A stretch of 64,000 nt of DNA from Pantoea trifolii (GTDB lineage Bacteria; Pseudomonadota; Gammaproteobacteria; Enterobacterales; Enterobacteriaceae), in contig NZ_JANIET010000001.1 in assembly GCF_024506435.1 (NCBI RefSeq), forward strand, positions 3,410,001-3,474,000, written 5' to 3'. Position 1 is the first letter of the stretch. Every line of letters begins with the position of its first letter. The position numbers and the translations under genes are program-made. Below the pieces are notes generated by a model. The model was not told the origin of the DNA, ran no database searches, and was given only the letters and a program-made list of their open reading frames with translations. Below, piece after piece: positions 10,109-19,948 of this stretch.

Positions 10109-10816
10109 ATGTCTCGCAAAACGCTGCTGTTACTTACCTTATTAGTTGCCCCGCTTAGCGCTTATAGCCTCAGTTTTACTCACTATCATCAAAACAATTT
10201 TAGTCAGGCCAAAACTTATGCCGCGCAGATCAACGCTGATGCGCCCGCCGACTTTTACTGCGGCTGCAAAATCAGCTGGCACGGCAAAAAGGGCGTGCCC
10301 GATTTAAACAGCTGCGGTTACAGCGTGCGTAAGAATGCTAATCGCGCCGAACGTATTGAGTGGGAACATGTGATGCCCGCATGGGAGTTCGGCCATCAGC
10401 GTCAATGCTGGCAGAACGGCGGACGCAAAAGCTGCAGCAAGGATGCCGATTACCGTCGCATCGAAAGCGATCTGCACAACCTGCAGCCCGCGATTGGTGA
10501 GGTAAACGGCGACCGCAATAACTTCCAGTACAGCCAGTGGAACGGCGGCGAACAGCAGTACGGTCAATGCAGCATGAAGGTTGATTTTAAGCAGAAACTG
10601 GCGCAGCCGCCGGAGCGTGCGCGTGGCGCCATTGCCCGCACTTACTTCTATATGCGCGACCAATATCATCTGCGCCTGTCGCGCCAGCAAACCCAGCTGT
10701 TTACCGCGTGGGATAAGCAATATCCGGTGACGACGTGGGAGTGCGAGCGCGACAATCGCATCGCCAAAGTGCAGGGAAATCACAATTCCTACGTACAGCA
10801 GGCTTGCCAGCGCTAA
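10109..10816 (+). CDS. endA: Periplasmic endonuclease I
   Basis: A 235-residue protein with an N-terminal signal peptide ([20 protein letters not shown]). EndA cuts double-stranded DNA in the periplasm. The family body is clear: [24 protein letters not shown] (active-site HV/MP region), a metal-site [21 protein letters not shown] and [15 protein letters not shown]. Paired cysteines fit disulphide formation in the periplasm. The E. coli order sprT-endA-rsmE is kept. Confidence 0.96.
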   Translation: MSRKTLLLLTLLVAPLSAYSLSFTHYHQNNFSQAKTYAAQINADAPADFYCGCKISWHGKKGVPDLNSCGYSVRKNANRAERIEWEHVMPAWEFGHQRQCWQNGGRKSCSKDADYRRIESDLHNLQPAIGEVNGDRNNFQYSQWNGGEQQYGQCSMKVDFKQKLAQPPERARGAIARTYFYMRDQYHLRLSRQQTQLFTAWDKQYPVTTWECERDNRIAKVQGNHNSYVQQACQR

Positions 10817-10889
10817 AAGCGCTACCCTACACTAGCTTTTTTCGATTGCGCCGTGTCTGCTGACACGGCATAACGCTGGCAGGAACCGC

Positions 10890-11621
10890 ATGCGTATACC
10901 TCGCATTTATCATCCCGAATCTCTCGAAGTTAACAGTGACGTCTTCCTCGATGAGGATGCCGCTAACCATGTTGGACGCGTGCTGCGCATGACGGCCGGT
11001 CAGCAAATTGAGCTGTTTGATGGCAGTAATCTGACTTTTAGCGCCGAAATCACCCAGGCTGATAAAAAGCGTGTAAAAGTAAGGGTCCTTGCCAGTCAGG
11101 CTGATGACCGTGAATCCCCGCTGCATTTACACCTCGGCCAGGTAATGTCGCGCGGTGAAAAAATGGAATTCACTATCCAGAAATCGATCGAACTTGGCGT
11201 GAATGTGATTACGCCCTTGTTTTCTGAACGCTGCGGCGTAAAGCTGGATGCCGAGCGACTGGCGAAAAAGATTCAGCAATGGCAGAAAATCGCGATCGCC
11301 GCCTGTGAACAGTGCGGCCGTAATCGTGTGCCGGAAATTCGCGAACCGATGACGTTACAAGCCTGGTGCGCGGAAGCCGAAGACGGTTTGAAGCTCAATT
11401 TGCATCCGCGCGCCAGCCACAGCATCAACACATTGCCGCAGCCGGTTGAGCGTCTGCGCCTGCTGATTGGCCCGGAAGGTGGCTTAACCGCCGATGAAAT
11501 TGCCATGACTGCGCAGCAGGGTTTTACCGATATTCTGCTTGGACCACGCGTGTTGCGCACCGAAACCACCGCACTCACCGCCATTACGGCACTTCAGGTG
11601 AGGTTTGGTGACCTCGGTTAA
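10890..11621 (+). CDS. rsmE: 16S rRNA m3U1498 methyltransferase
   Basis: A 243-residue SPOUT methyltransferase that methylates N3 of U1498 in 16S rRNA, using S-adenosylmethionine. The start [12 protein letters not shown] and the C-terminal knot motif [14 protein letters not shown] plus [14 protein letters not shown] are diagnostic of RsmE. Length matches E. coli. It lies between endA and gshB as in E. coli. Confidence 0.96.
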   Translation: MRIPRIYHPESLEVNSDVFLDEDAANHVGRVLRMTAGQQIELFDGSNLTFSAEITQADKKRVKVRVLASQADDRESPLHLHLGQVMSRGEKMEFTIQKSIELGVNVITPLFSERCGVKLDAERLAKKIQQWQKIAIAACEQCGRNRVPEIREPMTLQAWCAEAEDGLKLNLHPRASHSINTLPQPVERLRLLIGPEGGLTADEIAMTAQQGFTDILLGPRVLRTETTALTAITALQVRFGDLG

Positions 11622-11698
11622 GCGATACTTTCGGGTTCGAACGTAACTTCACAGCACAACGCTTTCGGGGTAGTTGCTTCCCCATTTAGGAGAGAATA

Positions 11699-12643
11699 AT
11701 GATTAAGCTTGGCATCGTTATGGACCCCATTTCGTCCATCAACATTAAAAAAGACACCAGCTTCGCCATGTTGCTGGAAGCGCAGCGCCGTGGTTACGAA
11801 ATTCATTACATGGAGATGAGCGATCTCTCCCTGCGCGGTGGCGTGAGCTATGCGCGCACCCGTCTGCTGAGCGTTGAGCAGAACTACGACAACTGGTACA
11901 CGTTTGGCAGCGAGCAGAATATCCCGCTGGCCGATCTTAACGTGGTGCTGATGCGTAAAGATCCGCCGTTCGACACCGAATTTATCTACGCCACTTACCT
12001 GCTGGAACGTGCAGAGGAGCAAGGCACGCTGATCGTTAACAAACCGCAGAGCCTGCGCGACTGCAACGAGAAGCTCTATACCGCGTGGTTCGCCGACCTG
12101 ACGCCTGATACGCTGGTCACACGCAATAAAGAGCAGCTGCGCGCCTTCTGGCAGGAACATGGCGACGTGATCCTGAAGCCGCTGGACGGCATGGGCGGCG
12201 CATCGATCTTCCGCGTGAAGCAGGACGATCCCAACTTCGGCGTGATCACTGAAACTCTAACCAATCACGGCCAGACCTTCTGCATGGCGCAGAACTATCT
12301 GCCAGCGATTAAAGATGGCGACAAACGTGTATTGGTGGTGGATGGCGAACCGGTGCCGTACTGCCTGGCGCGTATTCCGCAAGGCGGCGAAACGCGCGGC
12401 AACCTGGCGGCCGGTGGCCGTGGTGAAGCGCGTCCGCTGAGCGACAGCGACTGGGAAATTGCGCGTCGCGTCGGCCCAACGCTGAAAGCTAAAGGGCTGA
12501 TTTTTGTCGGCCTGGATATCATCGGTGATAAACTGACTGAAGTTAACGTGACCAGCCCAACCTGCGTATGTGAAATCGAGGCCGCGTTCCCGATATCGAT
12601 CACTGGCATGCTGATGGATGCCATTGAGAAACGCCTGGGCTGA
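11699..12643 (+). CDS. gshB: Glutathione synthetase
   Basis: GshB joins gamma-glutamylcysteine and glycine with ATP to give glutathione. The 314-residue protein is close to the usual 316 and carries the ATP-grasp fold: MIKLGIVMDPI at the start, KPLDGMGGASIFR (phosphate-binding loop), IPQGGETRGNLAAGGRG, and NVTSPTC near the end. GGAG-type ribosome-binding sequence (AGGAGAG) precedes the ATG. A hairpin terminator at 12677 separates it from yqgE. Confidence 0.97.
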   Translation: MIKLGIVMDPISSINIKKDTSFAMLLEAQRRGYEIHYMEMSDLSLRGGVSYARTRLLSVEQNYDNWYTFGSEQNIPLADLNVVLMRKDPPFDTEFIYATYLLERAEEQGTLIVNKPQSLRDCNEKLYTAWFADLTPDTLVTRNKEQLRAFWQEHGDVILKPLDGMGGASIFRVKQDDPNFGVITETLTNHGQTFCMAQNYLPAIKDGDKRVLVVDGEPVPYCLARIPQGGETRGNLAAGGRGEARPLSDSDWEIARRVGPTLKAKGLIFVGLDIIGDKLTEVNVTSPTCVCEIEAAFPISITGMLMDAIEKRLG

Positions 12644-12676
12644 TGCCGTCGGAGTCTCCACTCCGTGAACACCCAA

Positions 12677-12710
12677 AACCGGCGCTGCCGCGGCTGCGCC
12701 GGTTATTTTT
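12677..12710 (+). terminator. gshB terminator
   Basis: AACCGGCGC (12677-12685) pairs with GCGCCGGTT (12696-12704), followed by ATTTTT. The stem is nine perfect pairs. Confidence 0.85.
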
Positions 12711-12725
12711 GGTATACGAGTGATA

Positions 12726-13289
12726 ATGAATTTACAGCATCATTTTTTAATTGCGATGCCGTCGCTGCAGGACCCACTGTTCAAACGCTCGGTAGTTTAT
12801 ATCTGCGAGCACAATGAAGATGGCGCCATGGGTTTGATCGTCAATAAGCCGATGGATAACCTGACGGTCGAAGGCATTCTGAAAAAGCTAAAAATTAGCG
12901 CATCCGAACGCGATCCTGCCATTAAACTGGACAAGCCGGTGTTTGCCGGTGGTCCGCTGGCGGAAGATCGTGGTTTCATCCTGCACTCGGCGCAGCACAT
13001 TTACTCCTCGAGCATTCGTATCTCAGACACCACGGTGATCACCACCTCGCGTGATGTGCTGGAAGCGATCGGTACCACTTCACAGCCCGATAACGTGCTG
13101 GTGGCGCTGGGATATTGCGCCTGGGAGAAAGGTCAGCTTGAAGATGAGCTGCTGGAGAATGCCTGGCTCACCTCACCGGCTAACACCAATATTCTGTTCC
13201 AGACGCCCATCGCTGAGCGCTGGCGTGAAGCGGCACGCGGTTTAGGTGTCGATATTCACAATATCGCCACCGATGCAGGACACGCCTGA
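12726..13289 (+). CDS. yqgE: YqgE/AlgH family protein (DUF179)
   Basis: A 187-residue cytoplasmic protein of the UPF0301/DUF179 family; its biochemical role is not established. Start [17 protein letters not shown] and the family motifs [18 protein letters not shown] and [15 protein letters not shown] are clear. ATG 12726 is preferred over an in-frame codon two residues upstream on family grounds. Its stop overlaps the ATG of yqgF by one base (TGATG), so the two are translationally coupled, as in other enterics. Confidence 0.94.
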   Translation: MNLQHHFLIAMPSLQDPLFKRSVVYICEHNEDGAMGLIVNKPMDNLTVEGILKKLKISASERDPAIKLDKPVFAGGPLAEDRGFILHSAQHIYSSSIRISDTTVITTSRDVLEAIGTTSQPDNVLVALGYCAWEKGQLEDELLENAWLTSPANTNILFQTPIAERWREAARGLGVDIHNIATDAGHA

Positions 13290-13705
13290 TGGCCAGTGAA
13301 ACCTTACTGGGCTTCGATTTCGGCACCAAAAGCATCGGCGTTGCGGTGGGTCAGCAGCTAACGGGCACCGCCCGTGCGCTGACGGCGCTAAAAGCGCAGG
13401 ATGGCACGCCGGACTGGAAGCTGATCGAAAAGCTGCTGAAAGAGTGGCAGCCCGATTATGTGGTAGTGGGTTTGCCGCTGAATATGGATGGCACCGAACA
13501 GGAGCTCACCGCGCGCGCGCGTAAGTTCGCCAATCGCCTGCATGGCCGTTTTGGTGTACGCGTCGAGATGCAGGACGAGCGTCTGAGCACCGTTGAAGCG
13601 CGTGCCGACCTGTTTGAACGCGGCGGTTTCCGTGCGTTGCAGAAAGGCCAGGTCGATTCCCAATCTGCAGTGATCATCCTCGAAGATTGGTTTGATACGC
13701 ATTAA
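13289..13705 (+). CDS. yqgF: Pre-16S rRNA nuclease / RuvX-like RNase H-fold protein
   Basis: A 138-residue protein of the YqgF/RuvX family, required for maturation of the 5' end of 16S rRNA in E. coli. The RNase H-like core is visible: [17 protein letters not shown] with the first catalytic Asp, [11 protein letters not shown] with the conserved Pro-Leu, and DERLSTVEA with the acidic pair. It is coupled to yqgE by a one-base overlap. Confidence 0.95.
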   Translation: MASETLLGFDFGTKSIGVAVGQQLTGTARALTALKAQDGTPDWKLIEKLLKEWQPDYVVVGLPLNMDGTEQELTARARKFANRLHGRFGVRVEMQDERLSTVEARADLFERGGFRALQKGQVDSQSAVIILEDWFDTH

Positions 13706-13722
13706 AGCCCGCATTTTCGTAG

Positions 13723-13742
13723 GGTCGCCATTCATGGCGACC
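13723..13742. repeat. REP unit, GGTCGCCAT family
   Basis: GGTCGCCATTCATGGCGACC, perfect arms, with GTAG at its 5' foot (13719-13722). It sits between the convergent yqgF and yggR genes. Confidence 0.85.
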
Positions 13743-13756
13743 AATATAACAACATG

Positions 13757-14749
13757 TTAAATCATCCCCGCCAACTGCCGCGCCTGCTCGCTCTGCGCAA
13801 ATGTCTGCATGCCCGCCTGCGCACCGGTTTGCAACACGCCGGGCAACTGATGCATCTTGCCTTCGCGAATCAGGTTCGCCACCGCCGGCGTCGCCACCAA
13901 CACTTCAAACAAACCCACACGCCCGCCCGCTTTCGCCGGCACTAAACGTTGCGCCAGCACCGCTTTCAGGCTGCCCGCTAATTGGGTACGCACCAGGTTT
14001 TTCTCCTCGGCGGGAAACACATCCACCAGCCGATCGACCGCCTGGGTTGCGCCGCGCGTATGGAGCGTAGCCAGCACCAGATGCCCGGTTTCTGCCGCAG
14101 TGAGCGCCAAACGGATCGTGTCACTGTCGCGCAATTCTCCGAGCAGAATCACATCAGGATCTTCACGCAGCGCAGCTTTCAGCCCGTGTTGAAACGACGC
14201 GCAGTGCGCGCCGACCTCGCGCTGCTGAATCAGCGAGCGCTGGCTGTGATGCACGAACTCAATCGGATCTTCGATCGTCAGGATATGCCGCGCCTGCTGG
14301 CGGTTCAGGCAATCCACCATCGCCGCCAGCGTGGTGGATTTACCGCTGCCGGTGGCGCCAGTAATTAAAATTAGCCCCTCTTCCAGCTGTAACAGCTGGT
14401 TCACCACCTCCGGCAAATGCAGGCTGCTGAGATCGGGCACCTGGCTGGCAATCAGCCGCAGCGCCAGCGATAAACCGTGACGCTGCATAAACAGATTGGC
14501 GCGCAGTCGAATGCCGCTGGCAAGCGTGATGGCAAAGTCAACGTGGCCGTCCTCCTCCAGCTCGGCCTGTTGCGGTGGCGTCAGCCACTGCTGCATAAAG
14601 GCTTCCAGCCAGCCGCCATCCAGCGCGCTCTGCTGCGGAATCGGCTCCAGCACACCTTGTCGCCGCCAGTGCGGCAAATGTCCGCTGCAAAGGTGCAGAT
14701 CGGCGGCGTTATGCTTTACACTAAGGGCCACAATTTCATCCAACTCCAT
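13757..14749 (-). CDS. yggR: PilT-like secretion/twitching ATPase
   Basis: A 330-residue type II/IV secretion ATPase of the PilT class, collinear with E. coli YggR (about 326). Walker A is GATGSGKSTTL, the Asp box is LTIEDPIEFVH, Walker B is DPDVILLGELRD and the His box is HLVLATLHT. PilT enzymes power pilus retraction, but there are no pilin or pilus assembly genes here, so the role in this organism is uncertain. It diverges from yggS with 16 bp between starts. Confidence 0.93.
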   Translation of the reverse strand: MELDEIVALSVKHNAADLHLCSGHLPHWRRQGVLEPIPQQSALDGGWLEAFMQQWLTPPQQAELEEDGHVDFAITLASGIRLRANLFMQRHGLSLALRLIASQVPDLSSLHLPEVVNQLLQLEEGLILITGATGSGKSTTLAAMVDCLNRQQARHILTIEDPIEFVHHSQRSLIQQREVGAHCASFQHGLKAALREDPDVILLGELRDSDTIRLALTAAETGHLVLATLHTRGATQAVDRLVDVFPAEEKNLVRTQLAGSLKAVLAQRLVPAKAGGRVGLFEVLVATPAVANLIREGKMHQLPGVLQTGAQAGMQTFAQSEQARQLAGMI

Positions 14750-14765
14750 TTAACTTCTCCTGACT

Positions 14766-15473
14766 ATGACTTCCATTGAGCACAACTTACAGCAAGTGCG
14801 TGAGCGTATCGCCGCTGCCGCCGCACGTTGCGGCCGCGCGCCAGAAGAAATTACGCTGCTTGCAGTGAGCAAAACCAAACCTGCGAGCGCGGTCGCAGAA
14901 GCCATTGCCGCTGGACAACAAGCGTTCGGTGAAAATTACGTGCAGGAAGGGGTTGAAAAAGTGGCTGAGCTGGCCGCACATCCTGATTTGCAATGGCACT
15001 TTATCGGCCCGCTGCAATCCAATAAAAGCCGTCTGGTGGCGGAAAACTTCGCCTGGTGCCACACCGTTGACCGCCAGCGCATCGCGCAGCGCCTGAACGA
15101 TCAGCGCCCGGCGTCGTTGCCGCCGCTCAACGTGTTAATTCAGGTAAATATCAGTGACGAGAACAGCAAATCTGGCATCATGCTGGAGGCGTTGCCGGAG
15201 CTGGCGCAGCAGATCGCCACATTACCGCAGCTGCGCTTGCGCGGGCTGATGGCGATTCCGGCGCCGGAGTCAGACTACGCGCGGCAACTGGCGGTGTGTC
15301 AGCAGATGGCCGCCGCGTTTCATGCCTTAAAACAGGATTATCCTGACGTCGATACGCTTTCTCTGGGAATGAGCGACGATATGGATGCGGCTATCGCCGC
15401 GGGCAGCACCATGGTGCGTATTGGCACCGCCGTTTTTGGCGCGCGGGATTATGCGCGACCTTCACAACAATAA
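14766..15473 (+). CDS. yggS: PLP homeostasis protein
   Basis: A 235-residue PLP-binding protein of the YggS/PROSC family, which keeps the level of pyridoxal phosphate and affects amino-acid balance. The PLP lysine lies in LLAVSKTKP. Other landmarks are FGENYVQEG, WHFIGPLQSNK and LSLGMSDDMDAAI. It heads the operon yggS-yggT-rdgB-hemW; yggT starts 12 bases after its stop. Confidence 0.95.
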   Translation: MTSIEHNLQQVRERIAAAAARCGRAPEEITLLAVSKTKPASAVAEAIAAGQQAFGENYVQEGVEKVAELAAHPDLQWHFIGPLQSNKSRLVAENFAWCHTVDRQRIAQRLNDQRPASLPPLNVLIQVNISDENSKSGIMLEALPELAQQIATLPQLRLRGLMAIPAPESDYARQLAVCQQMAAAFHALKQDYPDVDTLSLGMSDDMDAAIAAGSTMVRIGTAVFGARDYARPSQQ

Positions 15474-15485
15474 TTGAGGAACCTC

Positions 15486-16040
15486 ATGTTAACACTGACG
15501 TTTTTAGTCAAAACGCTGATCGATTTGTACGTGATGGTGCTGCTGCTGCGCATCTGGATGCAGTGGTCGCGCTGTGACTTCTACAATCCGCTGGCGCAGT
15601 TTGTCGTGAAGATCACCCAACCGATTATCAAGCCGCTGCGCCGCGTGATTCCGGCAATTGGGCCGATTGATACCGCATCGCTGCTGCTGGCCTTTGTGCT
15701 GACGACGCTGAAATATCCGATCCTGCTGCTGATTCAGGTTGGCGTGTTCTCGGTTGATCCCACCAACCTGCTGGTTGGCCTGTTGTCGCTGGTGAAATCC
15801 GCCGGTTATCTGGTGTTCTGGGTGATCATCATTCGTTCGCTGATGAGCTGGATCAGCCAGGGTCGCGGCCCGGTGGATCAGGTTTTGATGCAGCTGACTG
15901 AACCGCTGATGTCGCCAATTCGCCGTATTCTGCCGGCGATGGGCGGTATCGATTTCTCTGCCATGATTGTGATTCTGGTGCTGTACGCGCTGAATTTCCT
16001 CGGCATGGACCTGTTCCCAGGTCTTTGGTATTTGCTGTAA
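15486..16040 (+). CDS. yggT: YggT family integral membrane protein
   Basis: A 184-residue inner-membrane protein made of two YGGT repeats. Each has a hydrophobic helix, a W/M-S-R region and a proline-rich [13 protein letters not shown] / [13 protein letters not shown] ending. Function is unknown; the family has been linked with osmotic shock and with cell division in other bacteria. ATG 15486 after GAGGA is taken instead of the upstream TTG at 15474. In E. coli yggU (DUF167) comes between yggT and rdgB; here only 20 bp separate them. Confidence 0.94.
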   Translation: MLTLTFLVKTLIDLYVMVLLLRIWMQWSRCDFYNPLAQFVVKITQPIIKPLRRVIPAIGPIDTASLLLAFVLTTLKYPILLLIQVGVFSVDPTNLLVGLLSLVKSAGYLVFWVIIIRSLMSWISQGRGPVDQVLMQLTEPLMSPIRRILPAMGGIDFSAMIVILVLYALNFLGMDLFPGLWYLL

Positions 16041-16060
16041 TTCGTCTATCTGGAACTGTT

Positions 16061-16654
16061 ATGCAAAAAGTTGTTCTCGCGACCGGTAATCCGGGCAAAG
16101 TTCGTGAACTGGCCGATCTGTTAGCGGCCTTCGGGCTTGATATCGTGGCGCAAACCGAACTCGGCGTTGAGTCGGCGGAAGAAACCGGCCTGACCTTTAT
16201 CGAAAACGCCATTCTGAAAGCGCGCCATGCGGCGGAGATCACCGGCTTACCGGCGATTGCCGACGATTCCGGTCTGGCGGTCGATGCGCTGGGCGGCGCG
16301 CCGGGGATTTACTCCGCGCGCTATGCGGGCGTTGATGCCAGCGATCAGCAAAATCTGGATAAGCTGCTACTAGCATTGGAAAAGGTGCCGGATGGCGAAC
16401 GTCAGGCGCAATTCCACTGCGTGCTGGTTTACGTGCGTCACGCCGCCGATCCAACGCCGCTGGTGTTCCACGGTAGCTGGGCCGGTGAAATTACCCGTGC
16501 GGCAGCGGGCGTTGGCGGTTTCGGTTACGATCCCATCTTCTATGTCCCTGAATCAGGTAAAACGGCGGCAGAGCTGAGTAAAGACGAAAAGCGCGCCGTC
16601 TCTCACCGTGGTAAAGCATTGACGCTGCTGCTGGAAGCGATGCGCAATGCCTGA
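16061..16654 (+). CDS. rdgB: dITP/XTP pyrophosphatase
   Basis: RdgB hydrolyses the non-canonical nucleotides dITP and XTP to monophosphates and so keeps them out of DNA. The 197-residue length from ATG 16061 equals that of E. coli. Motifs include [13 protein letters not shown] (nucleotide binding), [37 protein letters not shown] and GGFGYDPIF. It overlaps hemW by eight bases. Confidence 0.97.
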   Translation: MQKVVLATGNPGKVRELADLLAAFGLDIVAQTELGVESAEETGLTFIENAILKARHAAEITGLPAIADDSGLAVDALGGAPGIYSARYAGVDASDQQNLDKLLLALEKVPDGERQAQFHCVLVYVRHAADPTPLVFHGSWAGEITRAAAGVGGFGYDPIFYVPESGKTAAELSKDEKRAVSHRGKALTLLLEAMRNA

Positions 16655-17801
16655 TTTTTTACCTGAGTTGCCGCCTTTAAGCCTGTACATCCACATTCCG
16701 TGGTGTGTGCAAAAGTGTCCGTACTGTGATTTCAACTCTCACGCGTTAAAAGGCGAGGTGCCGCACATTGAGTATGTGCAGCACCTGCTTAACGATCTCG
16801 AACAGGATTTGCCGCTGACCGGCGGGCGTGAAGTGCGCACTATTTTCATCGGCGGCGGTACGCCAAGCCTGCTAAGCAGTAATGCGATGCAGATGCTGAT
16901 GGACGGCGTGCGTGCGCGTTTACCGCTGGCGGCCGAGGCGGAAATCACCATGGAAGCCAATCCAGGCACCGTGGAAGCCGATCGCTTTAGCGCCTACCAG
17001 AGAGCCGGTATTAACCGTATTTCGATTGGCGTGCAGAGTTTCAGTCCGCAGAAGCTGGAGCGCCTTGGCCGTATTCACGGGCCGGAAGAAGCGGTGCGCG
17101 CGGCACAGCTGGCGGAAGGTTTAAGTCTGCGCAGCTTTAACCTTGACCTGATGCACGGCTTGCCGGATCAGTCGCTGGAAGAAGCGCTGGATGATTTACG
17201 CCAGGCGATTGCGCTCAATCCACCACATCTGTCGTGGTATCAGCTGACGATTGAGCCGAATACCTTATTCGGTTCGCGTCCGCCCAAACTGCCGGATGAC
17301 GATGCGCTGTGGGATATCTTTGAGCAAGGCCATCAACTACTGAGCGCTGCGGGTTATCAGCAGTATGAAACCTCGGCGTATGCCAAACCGGGTTATCGCT
17401 GCGAGCACAATCTCAACTATTGGCGTTTCGGTGATTACCTCGGCATTGGCTGTGGCGCGCACGGCAAGCTGACGCAGGCCGATGGTCGCATTGTGCGTAC
17501 GGTGAAAACCCGTCATCCGCGCGGCTTTATGAAAGGCACCTATCTCGATAAGCAGCACGACGTCGCCGAGAACGACAAACCGTTCGAATTCTTTATGAAC
17601 CGTTTCCGCCTGCTGGAAGCGGCACCGCGCGCCGATTTCCGTCGCTATACCGGCATGGATGAGCAGGTGATTCGCCCGCAAATTGATGCGGCGATAAGTG
17701 CGGGATACGTGGTGGAAACCACTGAGAACTGGCAAATTACAGAGAAAGGGAAACTGTTCCTGAACTCGCTGCTGGAGCTGTTCTTAAGCGAAGATGAGTG
17801 A
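16647..17801 (+). CDS. hemW: Heme chaperone HemW (radical SAM)
   Basis: A 384-residue radical SAM protein; E. coli HemW has 378. The cluster motif C-x3-C-x2-C reads CVQKCPYC near residue 23, preceded by [15 protein letters not shown] and the C-terminal HemN-type domain ([10 protein letters not shown]) follow. HemW binds and delivers heme and is not the coproporphyrinogen dehydrogenase HemN that it resembles. It closes the yggS operon and ends at a bidirectional terminator. Confidence 0.95.
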   Translation: MPDFLPELPPLSLYIHIPWCVQKCPYCDFNSHALKGEVPHIEYVQHLLNDLEQDLPLTGGREVRTIFIGGGTPSLLSSNAMQMLMDGVRARLPLAAEAEITMEANPGTVEADRFSAYQRAGINRISIGVQSFSPQKLERLGRIHGPEEAVRAAQLAEGLSLRSFNLDLMHGLPDQSLEEALDDLRQAIALNPPHLSWYQLTIEPNTLFGSRPPKLPDDDALWDIFEQGHQLLSAAGYQQYETSAYAKPGYRCEHNLNYWRFGDYLGIGCGAHGKLTQADGRIVRTVKTRHPRGFMKGTYLDKQHDVAENDKPFEFFMNRFRLLEAAPRADFRRYTGMDEQVIRPQIDAAISAGYVVETTENWQITEKGKLFLNSLLELFLSEDE

Positions 17802-17803
17802 GT

Positions 17804-17830
17804 AAAAAAGGCCGGGAAACCGGCCTTTTA
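17804..17830. terminator. Bidirectional terminator between hemW and yggN
   Basis: AAAAGGCCGG (17806-17815), loop GAAA, CCGGCCTTTT (17820-17829). The A-run before and T-run after allow it to stop transcription from both convergent genes. Confidence 0.9.
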
Positions 17831-17835
17831 GTTTT

Positions 17836-18552
17836 TTAACCTTTAACGCCCTGCATCAAGCCTTTACGCTGATCTTCCAGCACGGTAACGCGGTTACACA
17901 CTTCGTGGCCGAAGTTCTGGAAATCCTGTTCCTGCTTATTCCATTCCGCCTGCACCGACTGCTGTAGGCCGCCAAGGTTTCCCATGATCGCCTGCAGTGG
18001 ATTGCTGCCATTTGCCGCCTGGCTGCTGCCCATTTCGTTGAGGCTATCCTGCATGATGCCGCCGAGCGTGCTCTGCACCAGCTTCTCGCCTTCCGCGCGC
18101 ACCTGATCGATGGCCTGATGATGGAAGGTCAAACCGTCTGGACGATGCTCGATAATGCGGTTCATTTGTTGCTTAAGCTGACCATCCAGCTTGGTGAGGC
18201 GATTACGTACGTTGCTGTTCTCGCCGAGCTTCTCGACAATCACTTTATCCAGCGCCACGCGGCTGCGCTCCAGACGCGAGGTCGCGCCGCTATCGATCCA
18301 CGGCAAATCGCGACGCAGCGCGTTTTGATAATCGATGGCTTTCTGGCGCGCGGCGTTATCCACGTTGATCTTCTGACCATTGAACTGCACATCGCCCTGC
18401 GGAGTGATTTCGAGGTTGCCGTTGGTTCCCACCACCTGCACGCTCTGCGGTTTAATGATCACATCATCCTGTGGCTTGACGCTGCACTCGTATGCAGCCT
18501 GAGCCTGAGTTGCCGCCAGCAGCAGCGCGGCGATAAGTGCCTTACGAACCAT
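17836..18552 (-). CDS. yggN: DUF2884 periplasmic protein YggN
   Basis: A 238-residue protein with a signal peptide (MVRKALIAALLLAATQAQA, cut before AYECSV). Function is unknown. The mature part begins with a cysteine-containing beta-rich region and continues into a long charged helical half, with a second cysteine near the end (HEVCNRV). ATG 18550-18552 follows GGAG and gives the family length; the frame opens further upstream but that part overlaps a hairpin. Confidence 0.9.
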   Translation of the reverse strand: MVRKALIAALLLAATQAQAAYECSVKPQDDVIIKPQSVQVVGTNGNLEITPQGDVQFNGQKINVDNAARQKAIDYQNALRRDLPWIDSGATSRLERSRVALDKVIVEKLGENSNVRNRLTKLDGQLKQQMNRIIEHRPDGLTFHHQAIDQVRAEGEKLVQSTLGGIMQDSLNEMGSSQAANGSNPLQAIMGNLGGLQQSVQAEWNKQEQDFQNFGHEVCNRVTVLEDQRKGLMQGVKG

Positions 18553-18569
18553 GAAATCTCCCATAAACG

Positions 18570-18615
18570 AAAAACCGCCGATGCCTTGCCTTTCGTACAG
18601 GTCAGGCGTCGGCGG
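18570..18615 (-). terminator. Hairpin downstream of yggL, upstream of yggN
   Basis: CCGCCGATGCCT (18575-18586) pairs with AGGCGTCGGCGG (18604-18615) with one mismatch. On the minus strand the stem is followed by TTTTTC. It probably ends the trmB-yggL transcript. Confidence 0.6.
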
Positions 18616-18745
18616 CGCAGCGATTTTGGTGGCGGGAAGCCGCAAGCATCCGGAGCGTACATTAGTACGTGAGGAATGCGCGCACTGCCCGGTGCCAAAA
18701 TAGCAAGTGAGCTAGCCTGAAGCGATTACTCAGAAGAGCAGTATA

Positions 18746-19072
18746 TTAGTCCCACCAAACGTCGAAGAGTTCAGTCACCTGCACATCGGTCAGGTTGTGG
18801 GCTTCCAGCCACTTACGCACCAGCTCGCGGTGCTCATCAGTGCATTTGCCGGTTTCCTGCAAGCACACCAAACCTTCCCACACCAGATAACCGCTGCCGT
18901 CATACGCCAGACCATTCGGCGCGATCACTTCATTAATGAACTGATCAACAGTGGCGTCGATTTGCTCCTCGGTGGTGCCTTCGGCAAAACGCCAGGCGAC
19001 GGAGAAACCTAATTCCTGAAACTCATCAATATGCAGTTTTTTACGCAAACGACGGCTACGCTGTACGGCCAT
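18746..19072 (-). CDS. yggL: YggL family 50S ribosomal subunit-associated protein (DUF469)
   Basis: A 108-residue protein of the YggL/DUF469 family, the E. coli length. It begins [22 protein letters not shown] and ends VTELFDVWWD. The family has been reported to bind the large ribosomal subunit. Its ATG overlaps the last base of trmB, so the pair is one operon. Confidence 0.93.
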   Translation of the reverse strand: MAVQRSRRLRKKLHIDEFQELGFSVAWRFAEGTTEEQIDATVDQFINEVIAPNGLAYDGSGYLVWEGLVCLQETGKCTDEHRELVRKWLEAHNLTDVQVTELFDVWWD

Positions 19073-19791
19073 TATTTCACCCTCTCAAACATCAGATCCC
19101 ACACGCCATGGCCCAGTCGCTGCCCGCGCTGCTCAAACTTGGTTAACGGACGCGTTTCTGGACGCGGCACGTAATTGTTACTTTCCGACTGATTTTTATA
19201 TCCGTCGATGCTGCTCATCACTTCCAACATATGTTCGGCGTAGGCTTCCCAATCGGTCGCCATATGGAACACGCCGCCCAGCTTCAATTTGCGCATCACC
19301 AGCTCAGCAAACGGCACCTGTACGATGCGGCGTTTGTTATGGCGCGCTTTGTGCCACGGATCCGGGAAGAACAGCTGCACCATACGCAGCGAGTTATCCG
19401 GAATCATCTTCTGCAGCACTTCCACCGCGTCGTGACACATCACGCGCAGGTTTTCCACGCCCGCTTCCTTCGCCGATGCCAGGCAAGCACCCACGCCCGG
19501 CGCATGCACTTCCAGGCCGAGGAAGTTCTGATGCGGATTATTCTGCGCCATGGTCACCAGCGAGGCGCCCATGCCGAAACCGATCTCCAGCACCACCGGC
19601 GCGTCTCGGCCAAACAGCGTCACCAGATCCAGCGGCTCCTGCTGGAACTCCACGCCCATCTCCGGCCATAAATTATCGAGCGCGAGCTGCTGTCCTTTCG
19701 TTAAGCGCCCCTGACGGCGCACAAAACTGCGGATACGGCGTAATGGCCGCCCGTTCTCATCAAATTCTGGGGTGATGACGTCATTAATCAT
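19072..19791 (-). CDS. trmB: tRNA (guanine-N7-)-methyltransferase
   Basis: TrmB makes m7G46 in the variable loop of tRNAs, with S-adenosylmethionine. The 239-residue protein has the methyltransferase loop [23 protein letters not shown], and the TrmB signature [16 protein letters not shown]. It is translationally coupled to yggL and divergent from mutY. Confidence 0.96.
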   Translation of the reverse strand: MINDVITPEFDENGRPLRRIRSFVRRQGRLTKGQQLALDNLWPEMGVEFQQEPLDLVTLFGRDAPVVLEIGFGMGASLVTMAQNNPHQNFLGLEVHAPGVGACLASAKEAGVENLRVMCHDAVEVLQKMIPDNSLRMVQLFFPDPWHKARHNKRRIVQVPFAELVMRKLKLGGVFHMATDWEAYAEHMLEVMSSIDGYKNQSESNNYVPRPETRPLTKFEQRGQRLGHGVWDLMFERVK

Positions 19792-19948
19792 GTTGAAGCC
19801 TGCTGGTTAGCCTGTTCTGGGAAACGGGCATTATGCAAAGTTAGGAAGCAGAAGCAAGCCTTTGCAATGTTCCGGTTTACACCCTGAGGTCTCTGTGCTG
19901 GAATTCCTGCCTGATTGTAGAGTAAACACGGAAAATTTCCTTCTTATG